DNA of 64,000 bases from NCBI GenBank assembly GCA_963756115.1, contig CAVWMN010000003.1, forward strand, positions 124,001 through 188,000, written 5' to 3'. How positions within the stretch are numbered: the first letter of the stretch is position 1; every line of letters begins with the position of its first letter. The notes under the pieces were generated by a model. The model saw only the letters and a program-made list of their open reading frames with translations. It searched no databases and had not been told where the DNA came from. Source of the stretch: JTS-RE37 sp963756115 (lineage in GTDB: Bacteria; Bacteroidota; Bacteroidia; Flavobacteriales; Flavobacteriaceae). Made by a program: the position numbers and the translations under genes. Positions 18,259 to 26,435 of this stretch are shown here, piece after piece.

Positions 18259-18639
18259 TTAAGACTGCCTTATGACCGCTGTACTCCATAATTCTATTGG
18301 GTTGTTATTGTGTTGCCAAAACTGATATTTTGAAACATTGTCTTTTAGTTTTCCCGCCCGTTCCATTATGCTTAGCAATCCTTCTTTTCTGCTTTCCTTT
18401 GGGTTTTCCTCAAGGGCCGTTACCATTTGATTTGATATGTTTGTTAAAATCCCGCAACAGGCTTGTTGGATTTTCATTAGCTGCATTAATAACAAGTGGA
18501 CATGACCTGGCATGAGAAAATAGGCAATGCATACCAAGCCTTTGTGTTTACGGCAGCATGTTATGCCGTCAGCCAGTATCCTGAAATAAGCTACCCTTGT
18601 AAATACATCAATCCAATACACGGTTGCAAACGAACGCAA
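18259..18639 (-). pseudogene. REP-associated (IS200-like, Y1) transposase fragment
   Basis: 126 residues. YWIDVFTR, the CCRKHKGLVCIAYFLMPGHVHLLL stretch carrying the HUH motif (GHVHL), then an ESRKEGLLSIMERAGK helix and QFWQHNNNPIELWS are the conserved run of Bacteroidota REP-associated tyrosine transposases. The N-terminal strand before ATVYWID is missing and the product ends right after ELWSTAVIRQS, losing the IHNNPV region. It has no inverted ends that I can define. Most likely an inactive remnant in the same scrap of mobile DNA as the excisionase relic. Confidence 0.75.
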
Positions 18640-18812
18640 TACGCCGCAGTTGGATTATGAAACTTACATTTTCTGCTAACCGTTTAAAGATAGCAGACAG
18701 TACTGTAAAGAAATTGCTGTGCCAATTAAAGATTTTAGGTGCTGCGCTTTAGTTCATTACTTATACCGCACCCGTCGCAGACGAGCGATAGCGGAGGGTC
18801 AACAGCCTTTCG

Positions 18813-19451
18813 CTAATTTGACAGAACCGCTTTTTCAACAGGGGTTTCACCTTCCAAAATCTCAAAAGTTTGGTTAAGCCTAACGCCATCATCCAAAACT
18901 GCAACTAAGGTTTTAGCCACATCAGCCCTTGAAATATCACCGCTTTTATCCAGCTTGGAACCAAGTTGAATTTTGCCGTGACCGTCCTCGTTTGTCAATG
19001 AACCGGGGCGCACGATGACATAATCCAGATTACTGGCTCGCAAATATTCATCGGCATTGTTTTTTGCTTTTAAGTAGTCTTGAAGCTCACCTCCTTGGGA
19101 AGGACAGTCAGCACCCATTGAGCTTAGCATCACAAATTTTTTTATTCCGGCTCGCTTTGACGCATCGGTCAATCGTTTGGCTCCTTCCTGATCAACTTCA
19201 ATTACCTTTTTACCTCCGGAACCGGCGGCAAAAATAACTTTGTCAATATCGGTGACCGCCTGGCTGAGATCTTCTGACAAATCGGCTAGCACCGTCGTAA
19301 CATTTTGATTCTCAAAACGCTCTTTTTGCTCTTGCTTCCGAACCATAGCAACTGGTTTATAGGTATCCGATTTTTGAAGTATATCAATGATGATCCTTCC
19401 GGTGGTGCCATTTGCACCGGCTACTAATACATTTTTTTTCACGTTATTCAT
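18813..19451 (-). CDS. NAD(P)-binding oxidoreductase, atypical SDR (NmrA/YhfK-like)
   Basis: 212 residues. N-terminal Rossmann motif VAGANGTTGR (residues 9-18), acidic/polar second strand, VIFAAGSGGKK (about 73-83), a MLSSMGAD segment and an IVRPGSLT stretch near residue 150. This matches short atypical SDR proteins that bind NAD(P) and often lack the full YxxxK dyad; here YLKAKNNADEYL supplies a Y-x3-K. The substrate is unknown. It stands alone between the mobile-element scraps and the tRNA gene. Confidence 0.8.
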   Translation of the reverse strand: MNNVKKNVLVAGANGTTGRIIIDILQKSDTYKPVAMVRKQEQKERFENQNVTTVLADLSEDLSQAVTDIDKVIFAAGSGGKKVIEVDQEGAKRLTDASKRAGIKKFVMLSSMGADCPSQGGELQDYLKAKNNADEYLRASNLDYVIVRPGSLTNEDGHGKIQLGSKLDKSGDISRADVAKTLVAVLDDGVRLNQTFEILEGETPVEKAVLSN

Positions 19452-19498
19452 TTCTTTCGTTTTTATAAATTATTTTCCGGGTTGTCCTCTTTCATATT

Positions 19499-19613
19499 GT
19501 TTAGAGCGCGTGCGAAGTGTACAGGCCCTTCGCCAAGCTCAGGATAAACTCCGAGACTTCCCTCGCATGCGCTCAGGGAAAGCCTCGTCTCTCCGACAGG
19601 GTTGAATTCCCTA
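19499..19613. repeat. imperfect palindromic (REP-like) sequence
   Basis: Between the oxidoreductase start and the tRNA terminator. Contains arms around CGAGACTTCCCT (19552-19563) and AGGGAAAGCCTCG (19576-19588), complementary apart from one mismatch and one indel, plus CTTCGCCAAGCTCAGG-type sequence like the core of the 68-bp array at 37277. Probably a scattered REP-type element. Confidence 0.45.
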
Positions 19614-19620
19614 AAATAAA

Positions 19621-19646
19621 AAAGCCGACTCCTAAAAGTCGGCTTT
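19621..19646 (-). terminator. terminator of tRNA-Leu
   Basis: Perfect 10-bp stem AAAGCCGACT / AGTCGGCTTT with a 6-nt loop. On the minus strand it follows the tRNA 3' end by about 8 nt and runs into a T-rich tract. Confidence 0.85.
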
Positions 19647-19653
19647 CCCTTTG

Positions 19654-19735
19654 TACAGGCGGAGAGACTCGAACTCTCACACCTTGCGGCACTAGATCCT
19701 AAGTCTAGCATGTCTACCAATTCCATCACGCCTGC
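19654..19735 (-). tRNA. tRNA-Leu (anticodon UAG)
   Basis: On the minus strand: acceptor arm GCAGGCG pairs with CGCCTGT (G1-U72 wobble), discriminator A73 as expected for leucine. Anticodon stem CTAGA/TCTAG encloses CTTAGGA, anticodon TAG. There is a long variable arm typical of tRNA-Leu and a GTTCGAGTC T-arm. 82 nt; CCA is not encoded. Confidence 0.95.
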
Positions 19736-19860
19736 ATCAACCCCGCATAATAAATTAATTGGGAGTGCAAATATAAGGCAAAATTTCAATTTAAAAATAA
19801 CCCCCCTTTAAAAATTAATCCATCTTTTTGTACTTTTAATTTCCTATCTAAAGATTTCAA

Positions 19861-21393
19861 ATGCAAAATGTATCGCAGTACGTAGCCGAAAACAAAGATC
19901 GCCTCATCCAGGAACTGCTGCAACTCCTTAAACTTCCCTCCATCAGCGCGGACCCCGCACATTCCCAGGATATGCACGATACGGCCGAAGCTGTAGCAAG
20001 ATCCCTGACGGACGCGGGGTGCGATAACGTGGAGATCTGCGAGACCAACGGCTACCCGGTGGTCTACGGCGAAAAGATGAAGGATTCCTCATTGCCGACC
20101 GTCCTGGTATACGGGCATTATGATGTACAGCCACCCGATCCCCTGGAATTATGGGATTCCCCTCCATTCGAACCCACCATTAAAAAAACGGAGGAACATC
20201 CCGATGGCGCCATTTTTGCACGGGGATCCTGCGATGACAAAGGCCAGTTTTTTATGCACGTCAAGGCACTGGAATTTATGGTTCGCCAAAATGCCCTGCC
20301 CTGCAATGTGAAATTTATGATCGAGGGAGAAGAAGAAGTGGGCAGCAAAAGCCTCAGCGATTTCGTAACCGAAAACCGGGAAAAACTCTCCAATGATATC
20401 ATCCTAATTTCCGATACGGGAATGATCGCCAAAGATGTACCCTCCATTACCACCGGCCTCCGGGGCCTGAGTTATGTTGAGGTTGAAGTTTCCGGGCCCA
20501 ACCGGGACCTTCATTCAGGACTCTATGGCGGGGCTGTGGCCAATCCCATCAATGTACTGACCAAGATGATCGCCTCCCTGCACGACCAGAAGAATAGTAT
20601 CACTATCCCCGGCTTTTACGATGCCGTGGAGGACCTCTCCGAGGAAGAACGGGCAGAAATGGCCAAAGCGCCTTTTGACCTGGCCGGCTATAAAAAATCG
20701 TTGGGGATAGAGGCCGTATACGGCGAGATTGGCTACTCCACCAACGAACGGAATTCGATCCGCCCTACACTCGATGTGAATGGTATCTGGGGTGGGTATA
20801 CCGGGAAAGGTGCCAAAACTGTGATTCCGGCCAAGGCATACGCTAAAATTTCCATGCGCCTGGTGCCCCATCAGGATTGGGAAGAAATAACCAAACTATT
20901 TACCAACCACTTTACGGCCCTGGCTCCCGCGGGGGTAAAGGTAAATGTAACCCCTCACCACGGGGGACATGGGTATGTTACCCCCATCGACAATATTGGC
21001 TACCAGGCTGCCAGCAAAGCCTATGAGACAACTTTTGGCAAAACCCCTATCCCGCAACGGAGCGGGGGAAGTATCCCGATCGTTTCGTTGTTTGAAAAAG
21101 AACTGAATAGCAAAACTATCCTGATGGGCTTCGGACTCGACAGTGATGCGATCCATTCCCCCAACGAACATTTCGGAATCTGGAATTACCTTAAAGGCAT
21201 TGAAACCATCCCGTATTTCTATAAATTTCCAGTACTTCTGGCAGAATGGAGTGCCCCCGGCGTCCTGAACAGGGCATCCCAGCAGCTGGGGCTTTCGGCC
21301 TACCTTGATACCAAAGTTGCCAGGGATGCCCTGCAATCCTTAAAATTTTCACTCTACAGTTGTAGAATGAAAAATTATGTTCTATGTTTGTAG
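19861..21393 (+). CDS. M20/M25/M40 family dipeptidase
   Basis: 510 residues. Metal-site motifs: YGHYDVQPP (about residue 82), GSCDDKGQ (about 122), EGEEEVGS (catalytic Glu pair, about 157), SDTGM, and a late HSPNEHFG; a lid domain with DLHSGLYGG lies between. It cleaves dipeptides in the cytoplasm with two zinc ions. The family normally ends shortly after the IPYFYK segment. Here about 57 more residues follow (from FPVLL), and the last of them are encoded by the BlaI-type operator and promoter of the next gene; the stop TAG lies inside that operator. The tail may be a late frameshift or a loss of the normal stop. Confidence 0.88.
   Translation: MQNVSQYVAENKDRLIQELLQLLKLPSISADPAHSQDMHDTAEAVARSLTDAGCDNVEICETNGYPVVYGEKMKDSSLPTVLVYGHYDVQPPDPLELWDSPPFEPTIKKTEEHPDGAIFARGSCDDKGQFFMHVKALEFMVRQNALPCNVKFMIEGEEEVGSKSLSDFVTENREKLSNDIILISDTGMIAKDVPSITTGLRGLSYVEVEVSGPNRDLHSGLYGGAVANPINVLTKMIASLHDQKNSITIPGFYDAVEDLSEEERAEMAKAPFDLAGYKKSLGIEAVYGEIGYSTNERNSIRPTLDVNGIWGGYTGKGAKTVIPAKAYAKISMRLVPHQDWEEITKLFTNHFTALAPAGVKVNVTPHHGGHGYVTPIDNIGYQAASKAYETTFGKTPIPQRSGGSIPIVSLFEKELNSKTILMGFGLDSDAIHSPNEHFGIWNYLKGIETIPYFYKFPVLLAEWSAPGVLNRASQQLGLSAYLDTKVARDALQSLKFSLYSCRMKNYVLCL
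21354..21393 (+). promoter_or_regulatory. promoter overlapped by two BlaI-type operators
   Basis: CTACAGTTGTAG (21354-21365, perfect CTACA-NN-TGTAG dyad) and CTATGTTTGTAG (21382-21393, half-conserved), centres 28 bp apart. Embedded in them is a Bacteroidota promoter: TTG at 21360-21362, a 20-bp gap, TATGTTTG at 21383-21390 (exact TAnnTTTG). One dyad covers the -33 element and the other the -7 element. The same arrangement stands before blaI at 23325. It drives the hydrolase at 21518 with an untranslated leader of about 120 nt. Confidence 0.8.
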
Positions 21394-21517
21394 AAACTTC
21401 TCCGGGTACTTCATTTTGAGCATTTAGCCGCGCCTCCCGTCCCAAATCATTTTGTAGCTGGGAGGGACCTGTAAAGGATATTTGCAGTGGTAGGTTGAAA
21501 TTACTAATGCATAGTCA

Positions 21518-22729
21518 ATGAAAACTATTATAGCAATTTCCTGTTTGGTTGCCTTTACCATTTTTACATTGGTTCCGATAACCCATGAAACAGAGTCCTC
21601 TCCAGTGACCCATCCGTACTGCCCCTCCCCACTGGTAACTATGCCGTGGGGACACGGAAATTTGAAGTTAAAGATCCGAACAGGTCAGATATACTGCATC
21701 CCGCGATACAGCGAACCCTGGTGGGACAATTCTGGTTCCCTGCGGAAATCGATAATGGCACTGCGGATACCTATATTGACTCAAGGGTTATCCGTCATAT
21801 GCAGGACATCGACTATTATGCTATACCAGATTCGGTATTGGACCGACTCCCGATGGTCAACACCAATTCCATTGAAAATGCCCCGCTGATTCAGGGAAAG
21901 ATCCCATTGGTCCTGTTTATACACGGACTTGGTTCTCCCAAAGAATGGCACACGATCCTGTACGAGGACCTGGCAAGTCATGGATACGGTGTTATAGCCC
22001 TGGATCATCCATATGGCGGAATCGCAGTAACCCGCTCCGGGCGCATTCTTTCTGCAGAAATGGATTCGATCTCTTCCTTCGAAGAAGATGGAATAAGGGA
22101 GCGGATGGATGAATGGTCCAGGGATTTAAAATTTGTGGTTTCGGAATTATCCAGGCCAAATTCCCCCCTTTTTAAGCTCCACAACGGACAGCTCGATATG
22201 GAGTATCTCGTTGCTGGAGGACATTCACTGGGCGGCAATGTCGCACTGGGACTGGTTAAATATTTACCCAGGGTCAAAGGGGCTTTTAATATGGACGGAG
22301 GTTCTTTTCAAAATCTGGAGGAGACCGGCCTTACGATCTCCGGCCTCTTTCTGAGGAGTTATCCCCTTTATTCAGATGCTGACCTTAACAACAGGGGCAG
22401 AAGCAGGAAAGAGTGGGACCAAATGGGGAAAACAAATCGATAGTATTTTTACCAACATCTGTAAAAATGCAGTGTCCGGCGTGGTTTCGGTAAAGATTAA
22501 AGGCGCTGCGCATTTCAGCTATTCAGATGCACCCTATCTTTTTCCTTCCCTGATAACCCGTTTTGGTGGTACATTTCTCGATAAGTCTACCACAAAACAA
22601 CTGGCACATTGTCACATCCTGGCCTTTCTGACGTCTCTTAAGGAACAGGGATCATCCCCGGTAACGTGCCCCGGTTCAGGAGATGTGGTCCACGAAGTAT
22701 ACAGCAGTGCTGACAGGGGACATCCGTAA
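21518..22729 (+). pseudogene. alpha/beta hydrolase (PAF-acetylhydrolase/dienelactone hydrolase-like), two frameshifts
   Basis: Starts with a signal peptide (MKTIIAISCLVAFTIFTLVP) at 21518. From about 21590-21640 the homology moves to another frame (LPTGNYAVGTRKFEV, QFWFPAE) and runs on with IPLVLFIHGLGSPKEWH, YGVIALDHPYGG and the nucleophile elbow GGHSLGGN. Near 22400-22440 it shifts back, continuing as DSIFTNICKNA and KIKGAAHFSYSD with the likely catalytic His, to a stop at 22729. All parts of an exported serine hydrolase are there but cannot be read as one protein. It is under a BlaI-type operator, so it was, or is, in the blaI regulon. Confidence 0.75.
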
Positions 22730-22775
22730 CAGCACGGCGGCAAGACGAAGGCCATTGAAATCAAAAACAGTTTGT

Positions 22776-23216
22776 ATGAAACTAAAAATAATATCCTTAT
22801 TGCTGCTAGTCTTCTGGATGCCATTATTCCTTTTATCCCAGGAAAACACGAAGGCCAGATTACTGGAGCTTCAACAGGCTTATTGCCAGGCTGTATCAGA
22901 AAAGGATTCCCTGTTCCTGGAACACTTATTCCATGAAAACATGACAGTGACAAGTACAAGCGGGGAAAGACGCGACAAAAACAAGGAGATCAGGGATGCC
23001 CTTGATCCCAGGTATGAGGTGCATTATTTCAGGACACAGGATACGGAAGTGCACTTGTATGACAGTACTGCAATAGTACAGGGGGATCTCAACTGGAAAA
23101 TGACCGGGAACGGAAAGGTGTATACCAACGAAAGGCGCTATACTTTCATATACGTGAAATTTGACGAGGGATGGAAGATTGTAGCCCAGCACATAGGGCT
23201 TGTCCCAAAAGAATAA
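22776..23216 (+). CDS. NTF2-like (DUF4440/SnoaL-type) exported protein
   Basis: 146 residues from the ATG at 22776; the longer upstream frame overlaps the hydrolase and lacks a leader. Signal peptide MKLKIISLLLLVFWMPLFLLS, then a cone-shaped NTF2 fold: KARLLELQQAYCQAVSEKD helix, LEHLFHENMTVTSTSGERRDKNKEI, strands TEVHLYDSTAIVQGDLNWKM and the closing RRYTFIYVKFDEGWKIVAQHIG, the hallmark of DUF4440. Enzymatic or binding role is unknown. It follows the hydrolase closely and lies 170 bp before blaI. Confidence 0.8.
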   Translation: MKLKIISLLLLVFWMPLFLLSQENTKARLLELQQAYCQAVSEKDSLFLEHLFHENMTVTSTSGERRDKNKEIRDALDPRYEVHYFRTQDTEVHLYDSTAIVQGDLNWKMTGNGKVYTNERRYTFIYVKFDEGWKIVAQHIGLVPKE

Positions 23217-23324
23217 AGCCTCAGGTCGTAAAGTAAGTATGGGCATACCACAGATTTTCTTTCTGGTATACGGGAAGTACCAGCTCCCCAGAGCATATCG
23301 CCGGCTTCCAAAAAAAATATTACT

Positions 23325-23364
23325 CTACACTTGTAGAATATAAATTAATATTCTATGTTTGTAG
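23325..23364 (+). promoter_or_regulatory. blaI promoter overlapped by two BlaI-type operators
   Basis: CTACACTTGTAG (23325-23336) and CTATGTTTGTAG (23353-23364), centres 28 bp apart. TTG (23331-23333), a 20-bp gap, then TATGTTTG (23354-23361), an exact Bacteroidota -7 element. 25 bp from the blaI start. Autorepression is the expected behaviour for BlaI/MecI systems. Confidence 0.85.
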
Positions 23365-23388
23365 AAGAATATGTAAATCACACATCGT

Positions 23389-23754
23389 ATGCAGCTGTCA
23401 AAATCTGAAGAAGAATTGATGAACATCCTCTGGAAACAGCAGAAAGCCTATATGAAATCCCTGCTGGATGCCTATGAAGACCCCAAACCGGCAGCGACTA
23501 CCATTGCCACCCTCCTCAAAAGGATGACGGACAAAGGATACGTAGGTTATACCAGCGAGGGAAGGTCCCGGAAATATTACCCATTGGTGAAGAAAAAGGA
23601 TTACTTCTCCAAACACGTCAACGGGCTTATCAAAAACTTCTTCAATGACAGTGCCTCACAGTTCGCCTCCTTCTTTACACGCGAAACCAACCTCAGCAAA
23701 GCCGAACTGGAAGAATTAAAGGCCCTGATAGACCACGAAATTAAAAAGAAATGA
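23389..23754 (+). CDS. blaI-like: BlaI/MecI/CopY family repressor
   Basis: 121 residues. Winged-helix N-terminal half (LSKSEEELMNILWKQQKAYMKSLLDAY, ATTIATLLKRMTDKGYVGYTSEGRSRKYYPLVKKKDY) and a dimerisation helix pair at the C-terminus (FASFFTRETNLSKAELEELKALIDHE). It binds CTACA-NN-TGTAG-type dyads as a dimer and is inactivated when the partner M56 protease is triggered. Its own promoter carries two such sites. It ends 6 bp before the protease gene, the usual pairing. In Bacteroidota these pairs are rarely about beta-lactams; targets here appear to include the hydrolase at 21518. Confidence 0.92.
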   Translation: MQLSKSEEELMNILWKQQKAYMKSLLDAYEDPKPAATTIATLLKRMTDKGYVGYTSEGRSRKYYPLVKKKDYFSKHVNGLIKNFFNDSASQFASFFTRETNLSKAELEELKALIDHEIKKK

Positions 23755-23760
23755 TCATGG

Positions 23761-25275
23761 TTGGAATACCTTATAAAATCGAGCGCATGCCTGGCCCTGT
23801 TCCTGCTGTTCTATGCCCTGTTCCTTGAAAGGGAACGGATGCACACCCTCAAAAGGATCTACCTCCTGAGTGCCGTTGTCCTTGCCCTTGTCATCCCGTT
23901 CATAACAATAACATACCAGATTGATGATACGGCCATCCGGGTACCCGAAAAACAATTGGTAACCTTTACATCTTCCACAGTAGAAGGAAACACTATAGGG
24001 GGTCTGTTATGGCTACTTTATGGCATGGGAGTACTGGTTACCGCTGGTAAATTTGCGGCAAACCTGCTGGGCATTATCCGGAAGGTCCGCAGAAATCCAA
24101 AATCGAGGGAACAGGGCCTTATCCGGGTAATGGTTCAGGAAAGTATCATCCCCCATACTTTTTTTAATTACATTTTTTTAAATATCAGAGAATTCCTCGC
24201 ACACCGCATCCCCCGGGAAATCTGGCTTCATGAAGTCACCCATGCCCGACAAAAACACAGCGTTGATGTGGTATTGCTTGAATTACTGCAGGTCGTATTC
24301 TGGTTTAACCCCTTCATTTATTTTTTTAAAAGAAAAATAAAGATCAACCATGAATTCCTGGCCGATGCAGGTGTATTGGATCATGAGGTGAACCCGGTCC
24401 ACTATCAAACCACCTTATTACAGTACGCTTCAAACGGTAATCAGCCGCAACTGGCGAACGCCTTCACTTATTCATCCATCAAAAAACGAATCAAAATCAT
24501 GAAAAGAAACACCTCCAAAAATTCGATCCGCCTGAGGGCACTATTCGTACTTCCCCTGATCGCCGGGGCTCTGTACAGTTTCAGCAACAAGGTAGCAGTA
24601 CCCCGTCTTTCAGATGCCGAAGTGGTTATCAGTTTAGTGCCTGCGCAGGAAAAAGCTACCCCGGAAATGGTTGCAGAATACAATGTGCTGGCTAAAAAGT
24701 ACAATGAAATGTCTTCCCCAAATTTCCGGGTACGTGGCGAAGAAGTGGAACGGATGAAGTATATCTACAGCCTTATGACGGCTACCCAGAAGGAGCAAGC
24801 GGAACCGTTCCCCGAATTACCCGATCCCCCTGCGGCACCCCGGGTGCTAAAGGGTGAAATCAGTGATTTGCCGCCTCCCCCACCCCCTCCTGCGGCCCCT
24901 GCGGAAGCTATAGCCGAGGCGGCACCTGTCCGGACAGACGCAGTAGCGAAAATCAGCGGGCAGGGCAGTACGGATGCTGTTTCGGCCGTTGATGCAGTGG
25001 TAGCAGGATCAGCCGCCCCGGCCGCAGCCCCTGCCGCAGTTGCAGATCCTAAAATTGCTGGAGTACCCGTACCACCGGAGCCCGGGATGCCCCCTACCCC
25101 TGAGGAGCATATCAGGGAATTGGCAAAAGCCGGAGCTACATTTTACTATGAGGGATCCGCCATCTCCGCAAAAAAGGCCCGGGAACTGGTGCGAAGCAGC
25201 GAGTCAATCAACATCAATGTCCGGAATAGGAATTCCAAAAAGCCGGTTGTTGAACTCTCCACCCACAATCAATAA
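23761..25275 (+). CDS. M56 family membrane metallopeptidase (BlaR1-like, no penicillin sensor)
   Basis: 504 residues. Several membrane helices (about 5-20, 33-52, 80-98 and near 170-190), zinc site HEVTH at 157-161 with a third ligand in INHEFLADAGVL. After the helix at about 265 comes an extracytoplasmic Pro/Ala-rich region (PPPPPPAAPAEA and repeats) and a final short domain. No penicillin-binding domain, so the signal is something else. It presumably cuts BlaI. The only start in this frame is TTG at 23761, since a stop precedes it. In the next frame ATG ATC ATG runs straight into it, so one extra T near 23759-23762 may have moved the true ATG start (overlapping the blaI stop) out of frame. 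Confidence 0.85.
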   Translation: MEYLIKSSACLALFLLFYALFLERERMHTLKRIYLLSAVVLALVIPFITITYQIDDTAIRVPEKQLVTFTSSTVEGNTIGGLLWLLYGMGVLVTAGKFAANLLGIIRKVRRNPKSREQGLIRVMVQESIIPHTFFNYIFLNIREFLAHRIPREIWLHEVTHARQKHSVDVVLLELLQVVFWFNPFIYFFKRKIKINHEFLADAGVLDHEVNPVHYQTTLLQYASNGNQPQLANAFTYSSIKKRIKIMKRNTSKNSIRLRALFVLPLIAGALYSFSNKVAVPRLSDAEVVISLVPAQEKATPEMVAEYNVLAKKYNEMSSPNFRVRGEEVERMKYIYSLMTATQKEQAEPFPELPDPPAAPRVLKGEISDLPPPPPPPAAPAEAIAEAAPVRTDAVAKISGQGSTDAVSAVDAVVAGSAAPAAAPAAVADPKIAGVPVPPEPGMPPTPEEHIRELAKAGATFYYEGSAISAKKARELVRSSESININVRNRNSKKPVVELSTHNQ

Positions 25276-25285
25276 AACTATCTGC

Positions 25286-25316
25286 AAAAAAAAGCCTCCG
25301 GATTGGAGGCTTTTTG
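25286..25316 (+). terminator. rho-independent terminator after the blaI-M56 operon
   Basis: Stem AAAAGCCTCC / GGAGGCTTTT around a 5-nt loop, followed by TTTTTG, 12 bp after the M56 stop. Confidence 0.9.
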
Positions 25317-25376
25317 CTTTTCCTTTTTCAAACACGGAGGTAACTTTCGCGACACTATGATTCCCCTGGGATATCC

Positions 25377-26333
25377 TTAATCCTTGATGATCGCTTTTGC
25401 CTTGTCCTTAAGCTTGCCCATCAGGGATTTTTTTTCTTTAACTGCCGGTTCTGCCCCATCCGAATATTTTGATGGATCTTTGCTATCGGTATTTGCCTTA
25501 GCCTGGTCAGCAGGAATGCCGGTTCCGGCTGCTACTACCGGCATGGCAGTTTTGTTTGCGCTGATAATCTCTCCTTTAGACCACTCAGTAACGTAGGCGG
25601 TTACAGCCCCATTCACCTCTTTTCCGGCCCGGTAACAGGCCTTCCATGCTGCGCTTTTGCTTTCATATTCCGGCTTCACAAATTTCTGGATCTTGTAATT
25701 ATCCGGCGCAGTGAGCTGTGCGTCAAAATCCACTGTGGCCACCAGGGCAAGGTATTCATCAATCCTTTTTTTGACGAGTACCCCGGGATCTGCCGGGAAG
25801 TCCTTTTCCCATCTGGTCTTATTTGGGGTTGGGTCCTCCCATTCTGCGAGCATGGCCTTCTGCTGTCTCAATTGTTCTTCAAAAGCTTTTATGGACTCAG
25901 AAGGATTCCCGTTTTTCTTCATATCCGCTATCTGTTCCTCCATGGCTTTATTTCCCTCCCGTGTCATCTGTATGGTTTCAGCATCCACCTGTGGAGGTTC
26001 TGTTGTAGGCCGGGCCGCTTCCCGTTTGGAATTGTAGGCTGCACTGAATTCTTCACTGTTGCAATACATTTTAATATAGTCACATAAATCAGTTGCGGCG
26101 GCTACTTTGTCTCCTTTCATGACCGCAGCAAGCATTTGTGGCCTGGGGAGCTTGAAATACGTCGGATCTGCTTTCGCATCATTTCCGGGGCTTTGAGTAA
26201 GATTGGCCAGGATCGCAAATTGTGCATTGCCAGGGTCTAATCCCAGGGTACTTAAAATATCCTCCCCGATTTTATAGGCCGAAATCCCTAAAAACCCAAG
26301 TAAGACGATGAATACAAGTTGTTTCGTTTTCAT
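25377..26333 (-). CDS. exported protein of unknown function, member of a paralogous pair
   Basis: 318 residues. Signal-like N-terminus (MKTKQLVFIVLLGFLGISAY), an alpha-helical middle rich in Glu/Lys/Gln (about 110-170), a conserved stretch with WEKDFPADPGVLVKKRIDEYL, TVDFDAQL and WKACYRAGKEVNGAVTAYV (about 180-255), then a low-complexity tail ending in a basic KKSLMGKLKDKAKAIIKD helix. I recognise no family. The broken gene at 26436 is a clear paralogue over the whole length. It converges on the blaI-M56 operon and is read toward its terminator. The two cysteines in the conserved part could pair. Confidence 0.75.
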   Translation of the reverse strand: MKTKQLVFIVLLGFLGISAYKIGEDILSTLGLDPGNAQFAILANLTQSPGNDAKADPTYFKLPRPQMLAAVMKGDKVAAATDLCDYIKMYCNSEEFSAAYNSKREAARPTTEPPQVDAETIQMTREGNKAMEEQIADMKKNGNPSESIKAFEEQLRQQKAMLAEWEDPTPNKTRWEKDFPADPGVLVKKRIDEYLALVATVDFDAQLTAPDNYKIQKFVKPEYESKSAAWKACYRAGKEVNGAVTAYVTEWSKGEIISANKTAMPVVAAGTGIPADQAKANTDSKDPSKYSDGAEPAVKEKKSLMGKLKDKAKAIIKD

Positions 26334-26435
26334 AAGTATTGTAGTATTTGTTTATTAAATCCCTGAATAGATGCAGGAAGCTTGCAGGTTACCCTGCCGA
26401 TTTCACTGTGAGACATGCTCATCATTCCTGTAATC

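Noticed and set aside
19463..19789. Protein over the tRNA-Leu region
   Set aside because: The frame runs through the tRNA and its terminator and has no homology.
23761..25275. Beta-lactam resistance sensor (BlaR1)
   Set aside because: The C-terminal penicillin-binding domain is missing and no beta-lactamase gene is near; only the M56 protease part matches.
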